Below, piece by piece: positions 8,985-17,447 of a DNA stretch of 64,000 bases (positions within the stretch are counted from its first letter, which is position 1; each line of letters begins with the position of its first letter). The position numbers and the translations under genes were made by a program. A model generated the notes under the pieces. That model did no database searches. It was not told the origin of the DNA and saw only the letters and a list, made by a program, of their open reading frames with translations. This DNA is from DASTFY01 sp963769115 (lineage in GTDB: Bacteria; Actinomycetota; Acidimicrobiia; Acidimicrobiales; Ilumatobacteraceae). Location: NCBI GenBank assembly GCA_963769115.1, contig CAVYKN010000020.1:310001-374000 (forward strand), read 5' to 3'.

Positions 8985-9254
8985 ATGAGCAGCATGTACG
9001 GCGCCGATCCGGACCAGTTGCAGGCCCTCGGGGCGACGCTCACCAGGCAGGTGGACGCCGTCAACGGCGTGCTCAGCCAGGTGTCCGGCGTCCTCGGCAG
9101 CACGCTGTGGCAGGGCCCGGCCCACGACCGGTTCGCCGACGACTGGAACGGCGCCTTCCGGGACGCGCTCAACCGCCTGAACCAGGCCTTCGAGGCCGCG
9201 GGCCGGGACTGCACGGCACGAGCCGACGAGCTGCGGCGGGTCATGGGCGCCTGA
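8985..9254 (+). CDS. WXG100/ESAT-6-like protein
   Basis: 89 aa, the usual size of WXG100 proteins, which form helical hairpins and are commonly substrates of ESX/type VII secretion. The central turn reads LGSTLWQGPAHDRFADDW, with the WxG motif as W-Q-G, between two amphipathic helices. The ATG at 8985 is preceded by a strong Shine-Dalgarno (GGAGGAGAG), unlike most neighbours. No EccC, EccD, MycP or other ESX gene is in the window and no partner WXG protein is adjacent. The C-terminal YxxxD/E secretion signal is not evident. Export is therefore uncertain. Confidence 0.85.
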   Translation: MSSMYGADPDQLQALGATLTRQVDAVNGVLSQVSGVLGSTLWQGPAHDRFADDWNGAFRDALNRLNQAFEAAGRDCTARADELRRVMGA

Positions 9255-9324
9255 CGGACAGCCCGAGAGAGCCGGGGTCCGGGACGTCGGTACGATCCCG
9301 GTTCCGCTCGGGGAGGAGGTCCGG

Positions 9325-9789
9325 ATGGCGCGGGTGCGCATCGAGTTCACGGTGGAGCCCTTCGTCGAAGGGCACCCCGGACCTCACGTGCTGGCCGCCA
9401 TCGACGCCGTCACGGAGCGCGGCGTCCAGGTGGACGTCGGACCGTTCAGCTCGGTGGCCGACGTGGAGGTCGACCAGGCCGCGTCCACGGTGGCCGCGCT
9501 CCTCCAAGCCGCCCTCGACCAGGGGGCCACCCGCCTGTCCGTGCAGCTCGGCGGGGTGGGCCTGCCGGACGGCGGGCTCCACGGCGCGCTCGCCCGGATG
9601 ATCGAGCAGGTCGAGGTCGAGCTCGGTGGCCGGCTGTCCGACCTGTCCCGCGAGGACAAGCAGCGCGCCGTCCGCGTGCTCGACGATCGCGGGGCGTTCC
9701 TGCTCCGTCGTTCGGTCGACGAGGTGGCCGACGCGCTCGGCGTCAGCCGCATCACCGTCTACAACTACCTCAACGCGGTCCGCCCGTGA
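9325..9789 (+). CDS. Two-domain protein: MTH1187/thiamine-binding-like fold plus YheO-type HTH
   Basis: 154 aa. Residues about 1-95 look like a small ferredoxin-like alpha/beta fold of the thiamine-binding (MTH1187/YkoF-like) type: VRIEFTVEPFVEGHPGPHVL and GVQVDVGPFSSVADV. Residues about 105-154 match the helix-turn-helix tail of YheO/DauR-like regulators, with DEVADALGVSRITVYNYLN. This suggests a ligand-sensing DNA-binding regulator. It overlaps the next gene by 4 nt (GTGA), so it is probably co-expressed with the acetyltransferase. I infer the N-terminal fold from pattern only. Confidence 0.7.
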   Translation: MARVRIEFTVEPFVEGHPGPHVLAAIDAVTERGVQVDVGPFSSVADVEVDQAASTVAALLQAALDQGATRLSVQLGGVGLPDGGLHGALARMIEQVEVELGGRLSDLSREDKQRAVRVLDDRGAFLLRRSVDEVADALGVSRITVYNYLNAVRP

Positions 9790-10721
9790 TCGAGCTGCCC
9801 GTCCGCTCGGACCGGCTCGTCATCGACGCGCTCACCGTCGACGACGCCTCGGAGGTCGCGGCGTACCGGAACGATCCCGACGTGGCCCGCTTCCAGGCCT
9901 GGTCGCTGCCCTACGGCATCGAGGAGGCGGCGGGACTGGCGGCCGCCGGGCAGCTGGCGATCCGGGACGGAGAGGCCGGGCCGGGCCACCGGCTCGTCGG
10001 CGACGCCATGGTCGACCGCGTCCCCGCCACCGAGCACGCGGTCGAGATCGGCATCACGCTCGCGCCGGCCGCCCAGGGGCGCGGGCTCGCCACCGAGGCC
10101 GTCACGGCGCTGGTCGACGCGGTCTTCGCCGCTGGCCGCCAGAAGGTCGTGGCCTACGTCGACGTGCGGAACGTCCCCAGCCTGGCGCTGTTCGACCGCG
10201 TGGGGTTCCGGCGCGAGGGTCTGCTGCACCACAGCTTCAAGGGTCCGGACGGACTGATCGACGAGGTGCTGTTCGGCCTGACGGCCGATGTCTGGCGGCA
10301 CCCGACGGACGGGCCGGTCGTCGAGCTCGGTCCCCATCCGGCCGACGTCGACCGGCTCGTCCAGGAGCTCACGGCGTTCAACGCCGCCGCCATCGACGTC
10401 CACGACGGCACCGACATCGGTGTCTTCGAGCGCGACGAGCTGGGCCGCATCATCGGCGGCGCGGCCGGCGTGGCCTGGGCCGGCGGCGCCGAGCTGTGGC
10501 TGCTGTGGGTCAGGGAGGACCACCGGGGGGCCGGAGTCGGCCGGCGCCTCCTGACCGCCTTCGAGGACGCCGCCCGGACGAAGGGGGCGCAGCGGGTCTT
10601 CCTCAGCAGCCACACGTTCCAGGCGCCCGAGTTCTACCGCCGCCTGGGCTACGTCGAGACGGGCACGCGCGACGGCTGGCCGGCCGGTCACGGCGACGTG
10701 TTCCTGATGAAGGAGCAGTGA
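9786..10721 (+). CDS. Tandem GNAT N-acetyltransferase
   Basis: 311 aa with two GNAT domains. Domain 1 spans residues about 5-165 and resembles RimJ/RimL-type enzymes (EIGITLAPAAQGRGLATEAV as the acetyl-CoA pyrophosphate loop). Domain 2 spans about 175-311 with the loop EDHRGAGVGRRLL and FYRRLGY. Both loops carry the Q/RxxGxG/A pattern, so both halves may bind acetyl-CoA. The substrate is unknown. GTG start overlapping the stop of the HTH protein. The next gene starts immediately after the stop (0 bp), so this is an operon. Confidence 0.85.
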   Translation: MIELPVRSDRLVIDALTVDDASEVAAYRNDPDVARFQAWSLPYGIEEAAGLAAAGQLAIRDGEAGPGHRLVGDAMVDRVPATEHAVEIGITLAPAAQGRGLATEAVTALVDAVFAAGRQKVVAYVDVRNVPSLALFDRVGFRREGLLHHSFKGPDGLIDEVLFGLTADVWRHPTDGPVVELGPHPADVDRLVQELTAFNAAAIDVHDGTDIGVFERDELGRIIGGAAGVAWAGGAELWLLWVREDHRGAGVGRRLLTAFEDAARTKGAQRVFLSSHTFQAPEFYRRLGYVETGTRDGWPAGHGDVFLMKEQ

Positions 10722-12893
10722 GTGGCCGACGTGCGTGACGCCGAGGTGACCGTGGTCGGGGGCGGGGCCATCGGCTGCGCCGTGCTCTACCACCTGGCCG
10801 AGGCCGGCTACACCGATCTGCAGCTCGTCGAGGCGGGCGAGCTGGCCGGGGCCACGTCGGGCCAGGCCGCGGGGCTGGTCGGCCAGGTGCGTACGACGCC
10901 GGAGCGCACCGCGCTGGCCATGGCCTCCGTCGCCCTGTTCAGCCGGCTGCAGCAGGACTCGCCGTGGCCCATCGACTGGCGCCAGACCGGCAGTCTCCGC
11001 ATCGCCACCACCCCCGAGCGGGTCGCCGAGTTCGACCGCATGGTGGCCGTCGCCCGCTCGCAGGGACTGCCGGTCGAGCTGCTGGGGCCGGCCGAGGTGG
11101 CCGAGCTCTGCCCGGTCCTGGAGACGGCCTCGGTGCTGGTCGGGCTGTGGTGCCCGTCGGACGGCTACCTCCAGCCCCACAGCCTCACGACCGCCTACGC
11201 GCAGGCGGCCCGGAGCGCGGGCGCCACCATCGCCACAGGTGTCCGCGTCACCGACATCCTGACCGAGGCCGGGGCCGTGACCGGCCTGGTGACCGGCTTG
11301 GTGACTGACCACGGCACGATCCGCACGTCGACGGTCATCGATGCCGCCGGCCCGTGGGCGCTGGCCCTGGCCCGCTCGGTCGGGCTGGACCTCCCCATCG
11401 TCCCCGTCCGCCACGAGTACTTCATCAGCGAGCCGCTCCCCGGCTGGCACTCCGACCTTCCCGTGCTGCGACTGCCCGACCAGCGGCTCTACATCCGCGC
11501 CGACCTGTCGAGCGTGCTGTGCGGCGGGTGGGAGGCGGCGGCGTTGAGCCTCGATCCCCGGACCGAGGCCGGCGGGGTCGACGTCGCGCCCGACCCCGAC
11601 TGGGAGGTGCTGGCCGGGTTCGCCGAGTCGCTCGAGCCGTTCGTGCCCGGCATCACGTCGGTCGGCATCCGCCAGACGTTCCGGGGGTGGCCCACGTTCA
11701 CACCGGACGGCCGCTTCGTGGTCGGCCCGGTCCCCGGGCTGCGGGGCTTCGTGCTGGCCGCCGGTTGCAACGCCCACGGCGTGTCCGGCTCGGCCGGGCT
11801 GGCCCAGCACGTCGTGGAGAGCCTCGGCCCGTCCCCTTCGCCCTACGTGCGCTCGCTCAGCCCGGCTCGCTTCCTGGACGGCGGCTGGACGTGGGAGGAC
11901 GCCCGCGCCCGGGCGCAGCAGATCTACCAGGACTACTACGTCGTGACGACCACGAGATCCGGGGGAGACGCGATGACCGAGGTGCTGACGCCGGAGCTCG
12001 AGGCGCGGTTGGAGGAGGTGCCCACGTTCGCCGGCCGGCCCCGCACGGTCGAGGCGCTGACCGGCGGCCTGACCAACATCAACCTCAAGGTGACGACGCC
12101 GGAGGGCTGCTACGTCGCCCGCCTCTCGTCGCCGGAAGGAGAGCTCCTGGCCATCGATCGGGAGGCCGAGTACCGCAACTCCGTCGCCGCCTGGCAGAGC
12201 GGCGTGGCGCCGGAGGTGGTCGACTACCTCCCGGGGCGAGGCGTGATGGTGGTGGCCTGGCTCGAGGGTCGCACCTACGACGGGGCCGACGTGCGCGACA
12301 GCACGAACCTGCCCCGGGTTGCGGCGGCCTGCCGCGCCCTGCACGCCGGCCCGCGGTTCGTCAACGACTTCGACATGTTCGTCATCCAGCGGCGGTACCT
12401 GGGCATCGTCCAGGAGCGGGGCTTCCGGCTCCCGGACCGCTACCTGGAGTTCATGCCCCAGGTCGAGCGCATCGCCGCGGCCCTCGCCGCTCACCCGGTG
12501 CCGACCGTGCCCTGCAACAACGACCTGCTGGCGGCCAACTTCATCGACGACGGCGAGAAGGTCTGGCTCATCGACTACGAGTACGCCGGCAACGGCGATC
12601 CCGGCTTCGAGCTGGGCAACGTGTGGAGCGAGTCGAACCTGTCGCTCGACCAGCTCGAGGAGCTGGTCACCCACTACCACGGCGGCTCCCGCCCGGACCA
12701 GGTGGCCCGGGCCCGGCTCCTCGGCCTCATGTCGAAGTACGGGTGGACGTTGTGGGCGTCCATCCAGGACGGGGTCAGCGACATCGACTTCGACTTCTGG
12801 GAGTGGGGCATGGAGAAGTACGACCGCGCGGTGGCGGAGTTCGACGGACCGGACTTCGCGACGCTCCTGGACCGGGCGGCCTCGCTACCCTGA
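10722..12893 (+). CDS. FAD-dependent oxidoreductase fused in frame to a choline/aminoglycoside kinase-like domain
   Basis: 723 aa as read. Residues 1-405 form a DAO/sarcosine-oxidase-like flavoenzyme with the dinucleotide motif VVGGGAIGCAVLYHL and the C-terminal GCNAHGVSGSAGLAQHV. Residues 418-723 form a kinase of the choline/ethanolamine (LicA) type: LTGGLTNINLKV, CNNDLLAANFIDDGEKVW (catalytic N-D and loop) and LIDYEYAGNGDP (metal-binding D). The join contains its own Shine-Dalgarno (GGGGGAG at 11961-11967) and ATG (11973). A TGA at 11944-11946 would end the oxidoreductase if one base were extra before it, so two separate genes are equally likely. The HAD phosphatase follows 9 bp later. Substrates are unknown. 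An amine or amino-alcohol pathway is a guess from domain content. Confidence 0.75.
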   Translation: MADVRDAEVTVVGGGAIGCAVLYHLAEAGYTDLQLVEAGELAGATSGQAAGLVGQVRTTPERTALAMASVALFSRLQQDSPWPIDWRQTGSLRIATTPERVAEFDRMVAVARSQGLPVELLGPAEVAELCPVLETASVLVGLWCPSDGYLQPHSLTTAYAQAARSAGATIATGVRVTDILTEAGAVTGLVTGLVTDHGTIRTSTVIDAAGPWALALARSVGLDLPIVPVRHEYFISEPLPGWHSDLPVLRLPDQRLYIRADLSSVLCGGWEAAALSLDPRTEAGGVDVAPDPDWEVLAGFAESLEPFVPGITSVGIRQTFRGWPTFTPDGRFVVGPVPGLRGFVLAAGCNAHGVSGSAGLAQHVVESLGPSPSPYVRSLSPARFLDGGWTWEDARARAQQIYQDYYVVTTTRSGGDAMTEVLTPELEARLEEVPTFAGRPRTVEALTGGLTNINLKVTTPEGCYVARLSSPEGELLAIDREAEYRNSVAAWQSGVAPEVVDYLPGRGVMVVAWLEGRTYDGADVRDSTNLPRVAAACRALHAGPRFVNDFDMFVIQRRYLGIVQERGFRLPDRYLEFMPQVERIAAALAAHPVPTVPCNNDLLAANFIDDGEKVWLIDYEYAGNGDPGFELGNVWSESNLSLDQLEELVTHYHGGSRPDQVARARLLGLMSKYGWTLWASIQDGVSDIDFDFWEWGMEKYDRAVAEFDGPDFATLLDRAASLP

Positions 12894-12902
12894 ACGACCC
12901 CT

Positions 12903-13598
12903 ATGGGCATCAGGCTGATCGGGCTGGACGCCGACGACACGCTGTGGCACTCCGAGGACGGGTTCCACTCCGTCACCGCCCGGTTCTGCGAGCTCGTCGG
13001 GCCGTATGCCGACGAGTCGCTGGACCTGGCCCACACCCTCGACTCGGTCGAGCGCCGCAACATGGTGCTGTTCGGGTACGGCGTGAAGTCCTTCACCCTG
13101 TCGATGGTCGAGGCCGCCATCGAGGTGACCGGCGGCCTGGTGCCGGCGGAGACCATCCAGCGCCTGGTCGACGAGGGCCGCACGTTGCTCAGCCGGCCGG
13201 TCGAGCTCCTGGCGGGAGTCGAGGAGACACTCGCTGCGCTGGCCGGCAGCTACCGCATGGTCGTCATCACCAAGGGCGACCTCATGCACCAGGAGCAGAA
13301 GTTCCACGGCAGCGGCCTGGATCGCCACGTCGAGGGGATCGACGTGGTGAGCGAGAAGGACGTCCGGACCTACAGCCGGCTCATGTCCCGCTACAGCGTC
13401 GAGCCGGCGGCGTTCCTGATGGTCGGCAACTCGGTGCGCTCGGACGTGCTGCCGGTGCTGGAGGTCGGCGGCCGCGCCGTGCACATCCCGTACGAGTACC
13501 TCTGGAGCCACGAGGCCGCCGAGCACGACGGTGCTGTTCCCACCCTCACGTCGATCGTGGAGCTCCCGGAGTGGCTGGCCGGGGAGCTGGCGGGCTGA
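12903..13598 (+). CDS. HAD-superfamily hydrolase
   Basis: 231 aa. A phosphatase-type HAD protein. Motif I LDADDTLWHSED has the nucleophile Asp and acid/base Asp in a DxD spacing. Motif II is VVITKGD, motif III lysine is in VVSEKDVRTY and motif IV is MVGNSVRSDVLP. The cap domain lies between motifs I and II (residues about 15-90). The first eight residues MGIRLIGL lead straight into motif I, so the ATG at 12903 is secure. It is the last gene of the WXG-to-HAD plus-strand run. Together with the upstream kinase and oxidoreductase it may act on one metabolite, but this is only context. Confidence 0.85.
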   Translation: MGIRLIGLDADDTLWHSEDGFHSVTARFCELVGPYADESLDLAHTLDSVERRNMVLFGYGVKSFTLSMVEAAIEVTGGLVPAETIQRLVDEGRTLLSRPVELLAGVEETLAALAGSYRMVVITKGDLMHQEQKFHGSGLDRHVEGIDVVSEKDVRTYSRLMSRYSVEPAAFLMVGNSVRSDVLPVLEVGGRAVHIPYEYLWSHEAAEHDGAVPTLTSIVELPEWLAGELAG

Positions 13599-13607
13599 GC
13601 CGCTGAG

Positions 13608-14341
13608 CTATGGCGCCCAGAGCTGCTGCAGCGCCACCGGCTGCCCGCCCTGCACGGTCAGCAGGAACGGGAACGCGACGTACCCGTAGCCGTCGGGTGC
13701 CCCCTCCTCGGGGTTGGCCCCGCTGACCAGTCGGGCCAGCTCGCCGGCGGTGATCGCGTAGCTGACGCCGGGACGGTCGGGGCGGGCCACGGAGATGGGC
13801 AGGTCGGCGGTCAGCTCGATGTCCCGGTCGGCCGAGGGGCTCGCCGGGATGTAGACGTCGCTGTCGAGCCCGACACCGTCGGCCTGTGCGGCCGCGATGG
13901 CGTCCGGCCCGGTCAGGACCTGGTACGCGGTGATCGCCAGCCGGGGCGTGGGGGCATCGGCGGCGGCACCCCGCACGATGACGTAGTACTCGCCGTCGGG
14001 CCACGGCTCACCGGAGGGTGGTGGGGCGCTGCGGGTGGGAAAGGCCGGCGCGTCGACCGGCGCGTACGGTCCGGTGGACGGCCCGGCCGGCGGCGGGCTC
14101 GGCACCGGCGTCGTGGGCGGCGCGGTCGAGGGTGGGGTCGTCGGCGGCGCGATGGTCGCGGTGGTCGTTGCCAGTGAAACGACCGCGCTCGGTGATCGTC
14201 GAGGTGGGACCGGCCTCCGTCACGGGCGACGGACCGGCCACGTCGGACTGCCCGTCGTCGTCCCCGCCCGAGCAGCCCGGCCAGGCTCAGAGCGACCGAT
14301 GAGCGTCGCCGGCAGGAAAGCTCGCCGCACCGCGCCATCAT
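13608..14341 (-). CDS. Putative lipoprotein (two frame changes)
   Basis: About 243 aa after removing two inserted bases near 14276-14278 (a CCC run) and 14183. The first segment has basic residues and a hydrophobic stretch ending LAGC, a lipobox, followed by an acidic SGGDDDGQSD linker. A Thr/Pro-rich linker (TTTATIAPPTTPPSTAPPTT) then leads to a folded domain of about 150 aa with GEYYVIVRGAAADAPTPRL and YGYVAFPFLLTVQGGQPV. I recognise no family. It is predicted to be anchored at the outer face of the membrane. The start could be either of two tandem ATGs (14341, 14338). It converges on the HAD gene. Confidence 0.65.
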
Positions 14342-14371
14342 CGCGCTGTGCCGCGACAACTCGGATCTCAC

Positions 14372-15289
14372 TCAGATCTTGCGCAGCTCCACCTCGGTCA
14401 CCGCGTGGTCGGCGGCCTTGTGCATGATGAGCGATGCCCGGCCCCTCGTGGGCTCGATGTTCTCGGCCAGGTTCTTGCCGTTGATCTCCCGCCAGATCAT
14501 GTGGGCGGTGCCGATGGCCTCCTCCTCTGACAGCTGCGCGTAGTGCCGGAAGTAGGACCGGGGATCGACGAACACCGTCTCCCTGAGCGTCAGGAAGCGC
14601 TCGATGTACCACCGCTCGATGTCGGACTCCACGGCGTCGATGTAGATCGAGAAGTCGAAGTAGTCGCTGACGAACTCGCGGGACTCCGGCGTGATCTGCA
14701 GGACGTTCAGGCCCTCGAGGATCAGGATGTCGGGCCGGTGCACGACCAGCTCCTCACCCGGCACGATGTCGTAGACGATGTGGCTGTAGACGGGCGCCCG
14801 CACCTCGGGCTCACCGCTCTTCACCTCACGGAGGAACGAGAGCAACCGCCGGGTGTCATAGCTCTCGGGGAACCCCTTGCGGTTCATCAGGCCCCGCGCC
14901 TCCAGCACGGCATTGGGGTGCAGGAAGCCGTCGGTGGTGACGAGGTCCACCTTCGGGTGGTCGGGCCAGCGCGACAGGAGGGCCTGGAGGATGCGGGCGA
15001 AGGTGCTCTTCCCCACGGCGACGCTGCCGGCCACCCCCAGCACGTACGGCACCTTCGGGGCCAGCGTGCCGAGGAAGGTCGACGACACCTTGTGAAGGTT
15101 CTGGGTGGCGCTGACGTACAGGTTCAAGAGCCGGGTCAGGGGCAGGTAGACCTCGGCCACCTCGTCCAGGCTGATGCGCTCGTTGATGCCCCGCAGGGCC
15201 TCGAGGTCCGGCTCCCGCAGTGTGAGCGGCGTGGCGGCCCGCAGCGCCTTCCACTCCTCGCGGCTGAACCGGAGGTAGCGCGAGGTCAC
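14372..15289 (-). CDS. coaA: Type I pantothenate kinase
   Basis: 305 aa, normal for CoaA, which phosphorylates pantothenate as the first step of CoA synthesis. The P-loop is GVAGSVAVGKST. The conserved DLVTTDGFLHPN, RKGFPESYD and YDIVPGEELVVHRPDILILEG stretches follow in order. The protein ends HAVTEVELRKI, as in actinobacterial enzymes. I chose the GTG at 15289 because the family begins there (SRYLRFSREEW) and TACGCT lies 8 nt upstream. Upstream readings run antisense into the methyltransferase region. Confidence 0.95.
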   Translation of the reverse strand: MTSRYLRFSREEWKALRAATPLTLREPDLEALRGINERISLDEVAEVYLPLTRLLNLYVSATQNLHKVSSTFLGTLAPKVPYVLGVAGSVAVGKSTFARILQALLSRWPDHPKVDLVTTDGFLHPNAVLEARGLMNRKGFPESYDTRRLLSFLREVKSGEPEVRAPVYSHIVYDIVPGEELVVHRPDILILEGLNVLQITPESREFVSDYFDFSIYIDAVESDIERWYIERFLTLRETVFVDPRSYFRHYAQLSEEEAIGTAHMIWREINGKNLAENIEPTRGRASLIMHKAADHAVTEVELRKI

Positions 15290-15297
15290 GGCGGGCG

Positions 15298-15303
15298 AGC
15301 GTA
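15298..15303 (-). promoter_or_regulatory. Putative -10 element for coaA
   Basis: Minus-strand TACGCT, 8 nt before the GTG at 15289. Confidence 0.35.
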
Positions 15304-15345
15304 GAGGGCTGTGACGTTGACCAGCGAAGAGACCGACCAGCCAAG

Positions 15346-16793
15346 ATGCTGGTCGTGGAGCCAGCGGACCGCGTCGAGCGCAAGCGGCGCGGAGCCTGGT
15401 ACACGCCACCGGCGGTGGTGGACCTGCTGGTCGACCAGGCCGTGGTGCCGGCGCTCGACGACGCTGCCCGCCGGGGATGGCCGGCGCCGGTGCGGGTGCT
15501 GGACCCGGCCTGCGGCGACGGCCGCGTGCTGGCGGCGGCGAGCGTGGCCGCAGCCCGGTGCGGTGCGCCGCCGGGCGCGCTGGAGCTGATCGGCATCGAG
15601 CTCGACGCCAGCACCGCCGCGCAGGCCCGGCTCACGGTCCCCGAGGCGCGGATCGAGGTGGGCGACGGCCGGTCGGCCGATCCCGGGGGGTCCTTCGACG
15701 CCGTCGTCGGCAACCCGCCCTACCTCGGTCAGACTGGCCCGGGCCACGAGCAGGGGTGGGCGCTCCCGCCTGGGCGGCGGCCCGTACGCGGACGTGGCCG
15801 CCGAGTTCCTGCTGCGGGCCGTGGAACTGGCCCGACCGGACGGCGGCCGCGTGGCACTCGTGCTCCCGCAGTCCGTCCTCGTCACCCGCGACACCGAGAC
15901 GATCCGCGCCGCCGTCCGGCGGCAAGCGGCGGTGACCGGTCTGTGGTGGGCCGGGTCGCAGGTGTTCGAGGCCGGCGTCCACGTCTGCGTGGTCGTGCTG
16001 CAGCGCGGCCGGGAGCAGGGTCCGGTGGCCCGCTGGCGGGGACCGGAGATGGCGCCCCTCGAGGACGCCCCCGCCGCGGCTCGTCGGAGGTTCGACGTGG
16101 GCGCCGCTCATCGCCGACGCCGCCGGGGTCCCCGCGGTCCGCATCGCCGGCGGGCACGGCCGCCTGGGCGACCTGGCCACGGCGACGGCCGGGTTCCGGC
16201 AGCACTTCTACGGCCTGGCCCCCTTCGTCAGCGACGACGCGGCGGGGCCGCCGTTGGTGACCACCGGCCTCATCGATCTGGGGCGCTGCGCCTGGGGTGA
16301 GCGCCCGGCCCGTTTCGACAAGCGCCGCTTCGCCGCCCCTCGCGTGGACCTCGACGCGCTGGCCGCCGCCGATCCGGCGCTGGCCGACTGGGCCCGCGGC
16401 CAGCTCCGCCCGAAGATCCTCGTGGCCTCCCAGACGCGGGTGATCGAGGCCGCGGTCGACGAGGAGGGCGCCTGGATCCCGTCGGTGCCCGTCGTGAGCG
16501 TGCACCCGCACCGCGTCGAGGACCTGTGGCTGATCGCCGCCGTGCTCCTGGCTCCGCCGGTCGCGGCATGGGCCGCGCAGCGCCACCTCGGCAGCGGCCT
16601 CGGCCCGACCAGCCTCCGTCTGCGCGCCTCGCAGGTCCTCGATCTGCCGCTGCCACCGGTCCCGTTGACCCGGGCCGCCGAGCTCCTCCGCGCCGGCGAG
16701 ATCGACGCCGCCGCCGTCGAATCGTGCGCGGCCTACGGCCTGCAGGGACCGGAGCAGGACGAGGTGCTGTCCTGGTGGCTGGCCACCCGCTAG
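15346..16793 (+). CDS. N6-adenine DNA methyltransferase (two frame changes)
   Basis: About 482 aa after removing inserted bases near 15733 and 16095. The N-terminus RKRRGAWYTPPAVVDLLV is typical of Eco57I/type I HsdM-like enzymes. SAM motif I is VLDPACGDGRVL. Motif IV, NPPY in the form VVGNPPYLGQ, indicates N6-adenine chemistry. After the first break the reading continues LARATSR...GPYADVAAEFLLRAVELA and VALVLPQSVLVTRDT. After the second, a C-terminal region of about 230 aa is probably the target-recognition domain. No restriction endonuclease, specificity subunit or BREX/Pgl gene is adjacent, so it may be an orphan regulatory methylase. ATG start at 15346. Confidence 0.82.
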
Positions 16794-16852
16794 CGGATTG
16801 TTTGCCCTGGTTGTTGCCCTGACTGCCGCCGGGCGGCGAGACTCGTCCCCCT

Positions 16853-17068
16853 ATGGCAACCGTCCTCGACAACGTTCCTGATGCCGTCCTCGACGCCGGC
16901 GAGATCGTGTTCGACACCGTGCTGGGCTCCGACGACAAGGGCGGCGGCAAGGGGTTGCGCCGCGGCCTCCTCCTGCTGTTGCTGCTCGGCGCCGTCGTCG
17001 GCCTCACCCTGTGGCGGCGGTCCCAGGCGTCGCAGGTCGAGGATGCCGCAGCACCAGATCGATCCTGA
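16853..17068 (+). CDS. Small single-pass membrane protein, function unknown
   Basis: 71 aa. A soluble acidic N-terminus, a Gly/Lys-rich stretch (DDKGGGKGLRRG), then one hydrophobic helix LLLLLLLGAVVGLTLW at residues about 39-54 and a short basic-to-acidic tail. I recognise no family. The next gene (CsaA-like) begins inside its last 26 bp in another frame, so translation may be coupled. The bias matches its neighbours and the ATG at 16853 follows a C-rich stretch without a clear Shine-Dalgarno. Confidence 0.55.
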   Translation: MATVLDNVPDAVLDAGEIVFDTVLGSDDKGGGKGLRRGLLLLLLLGAVVGLTLWRRSQASQVEDAAAPDRS

Positions 17069-17438
17069 GGGTCGCCCCTACGAGCCGGCGGGCCTCCCCC
17101 GCAAGCAGGACGTCGACGGGCCGGCGTTCTTCGCCGTCGACATGCGGGCGGGGGTCGTCACGGCCGTCGAGCCGTTCCCGGAGGCCCGCAAGCCGGCCCT
17201 GAAGATCGAGGTCGACTTCGGCCCGGTCGTCGGGCGCCTCTGGAGCTCGGCCCAGATCACCAACTACGAGGCGGGCGAGCTGCTCGGCCGCATGGTCGTG
17301 GGCGCCATCAACCTGGGTGAGCGGCGGATCGCCGGCTTCCGCAGCCAGTTCCTCGTGCTGGGCGCGCTCGACCCCGACGGGACCGTGCGCCTGCTGGAGC
17401 TGCCCGAGGGCGTCCTGCCCGGGTCCGCGATCGCCTGA
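17043..17438 (+). CDS. CsaA-like tRNA-binding-domain protein
   Basis: 131 aa. A stand-alone EMAP/tRNA-binding OB-fold like CsaA, the dimeric chaperone-like protein linked to export in bacilli. Typical residues are visible: FFAVDMRAGVVTAVEPFPEA, ALKIEVDFGP, SSAQITNYEAGELLGR and SQFLVLGALDPDG. The N-terminal about 25 residues (HQIDPEGRPYEPAGLPRKQD) are an extension. The ATG at 17043 lies within the upstream small gene. It converges on map with a 9 bp gap. The function here (chaperone or RNA binding) is inferred from family only. Confidence 0.8.
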   Translation: MPQHQIDPEGRPYEPAGLPRKQDVDGPAFFAVDMRAGVVTAVEPFPEARKPALKIEVDFGPVVGRLWSSAQITNYEAGELLGRMVVGAINLGERRIAGFRSQFLVLGALDPDGTVRLLELPEGVLPGSAIA

Positions 17439-17447
17439 ACGACGGGC

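Noticed and set aside
9765..12680. A 971-codon open frame on the minus strand
   Set aside because: It is the antisense of the GNAT and oxidoreductase/kinase genes; high GC makes long antisense frames common and the translation has no recognisable domain.
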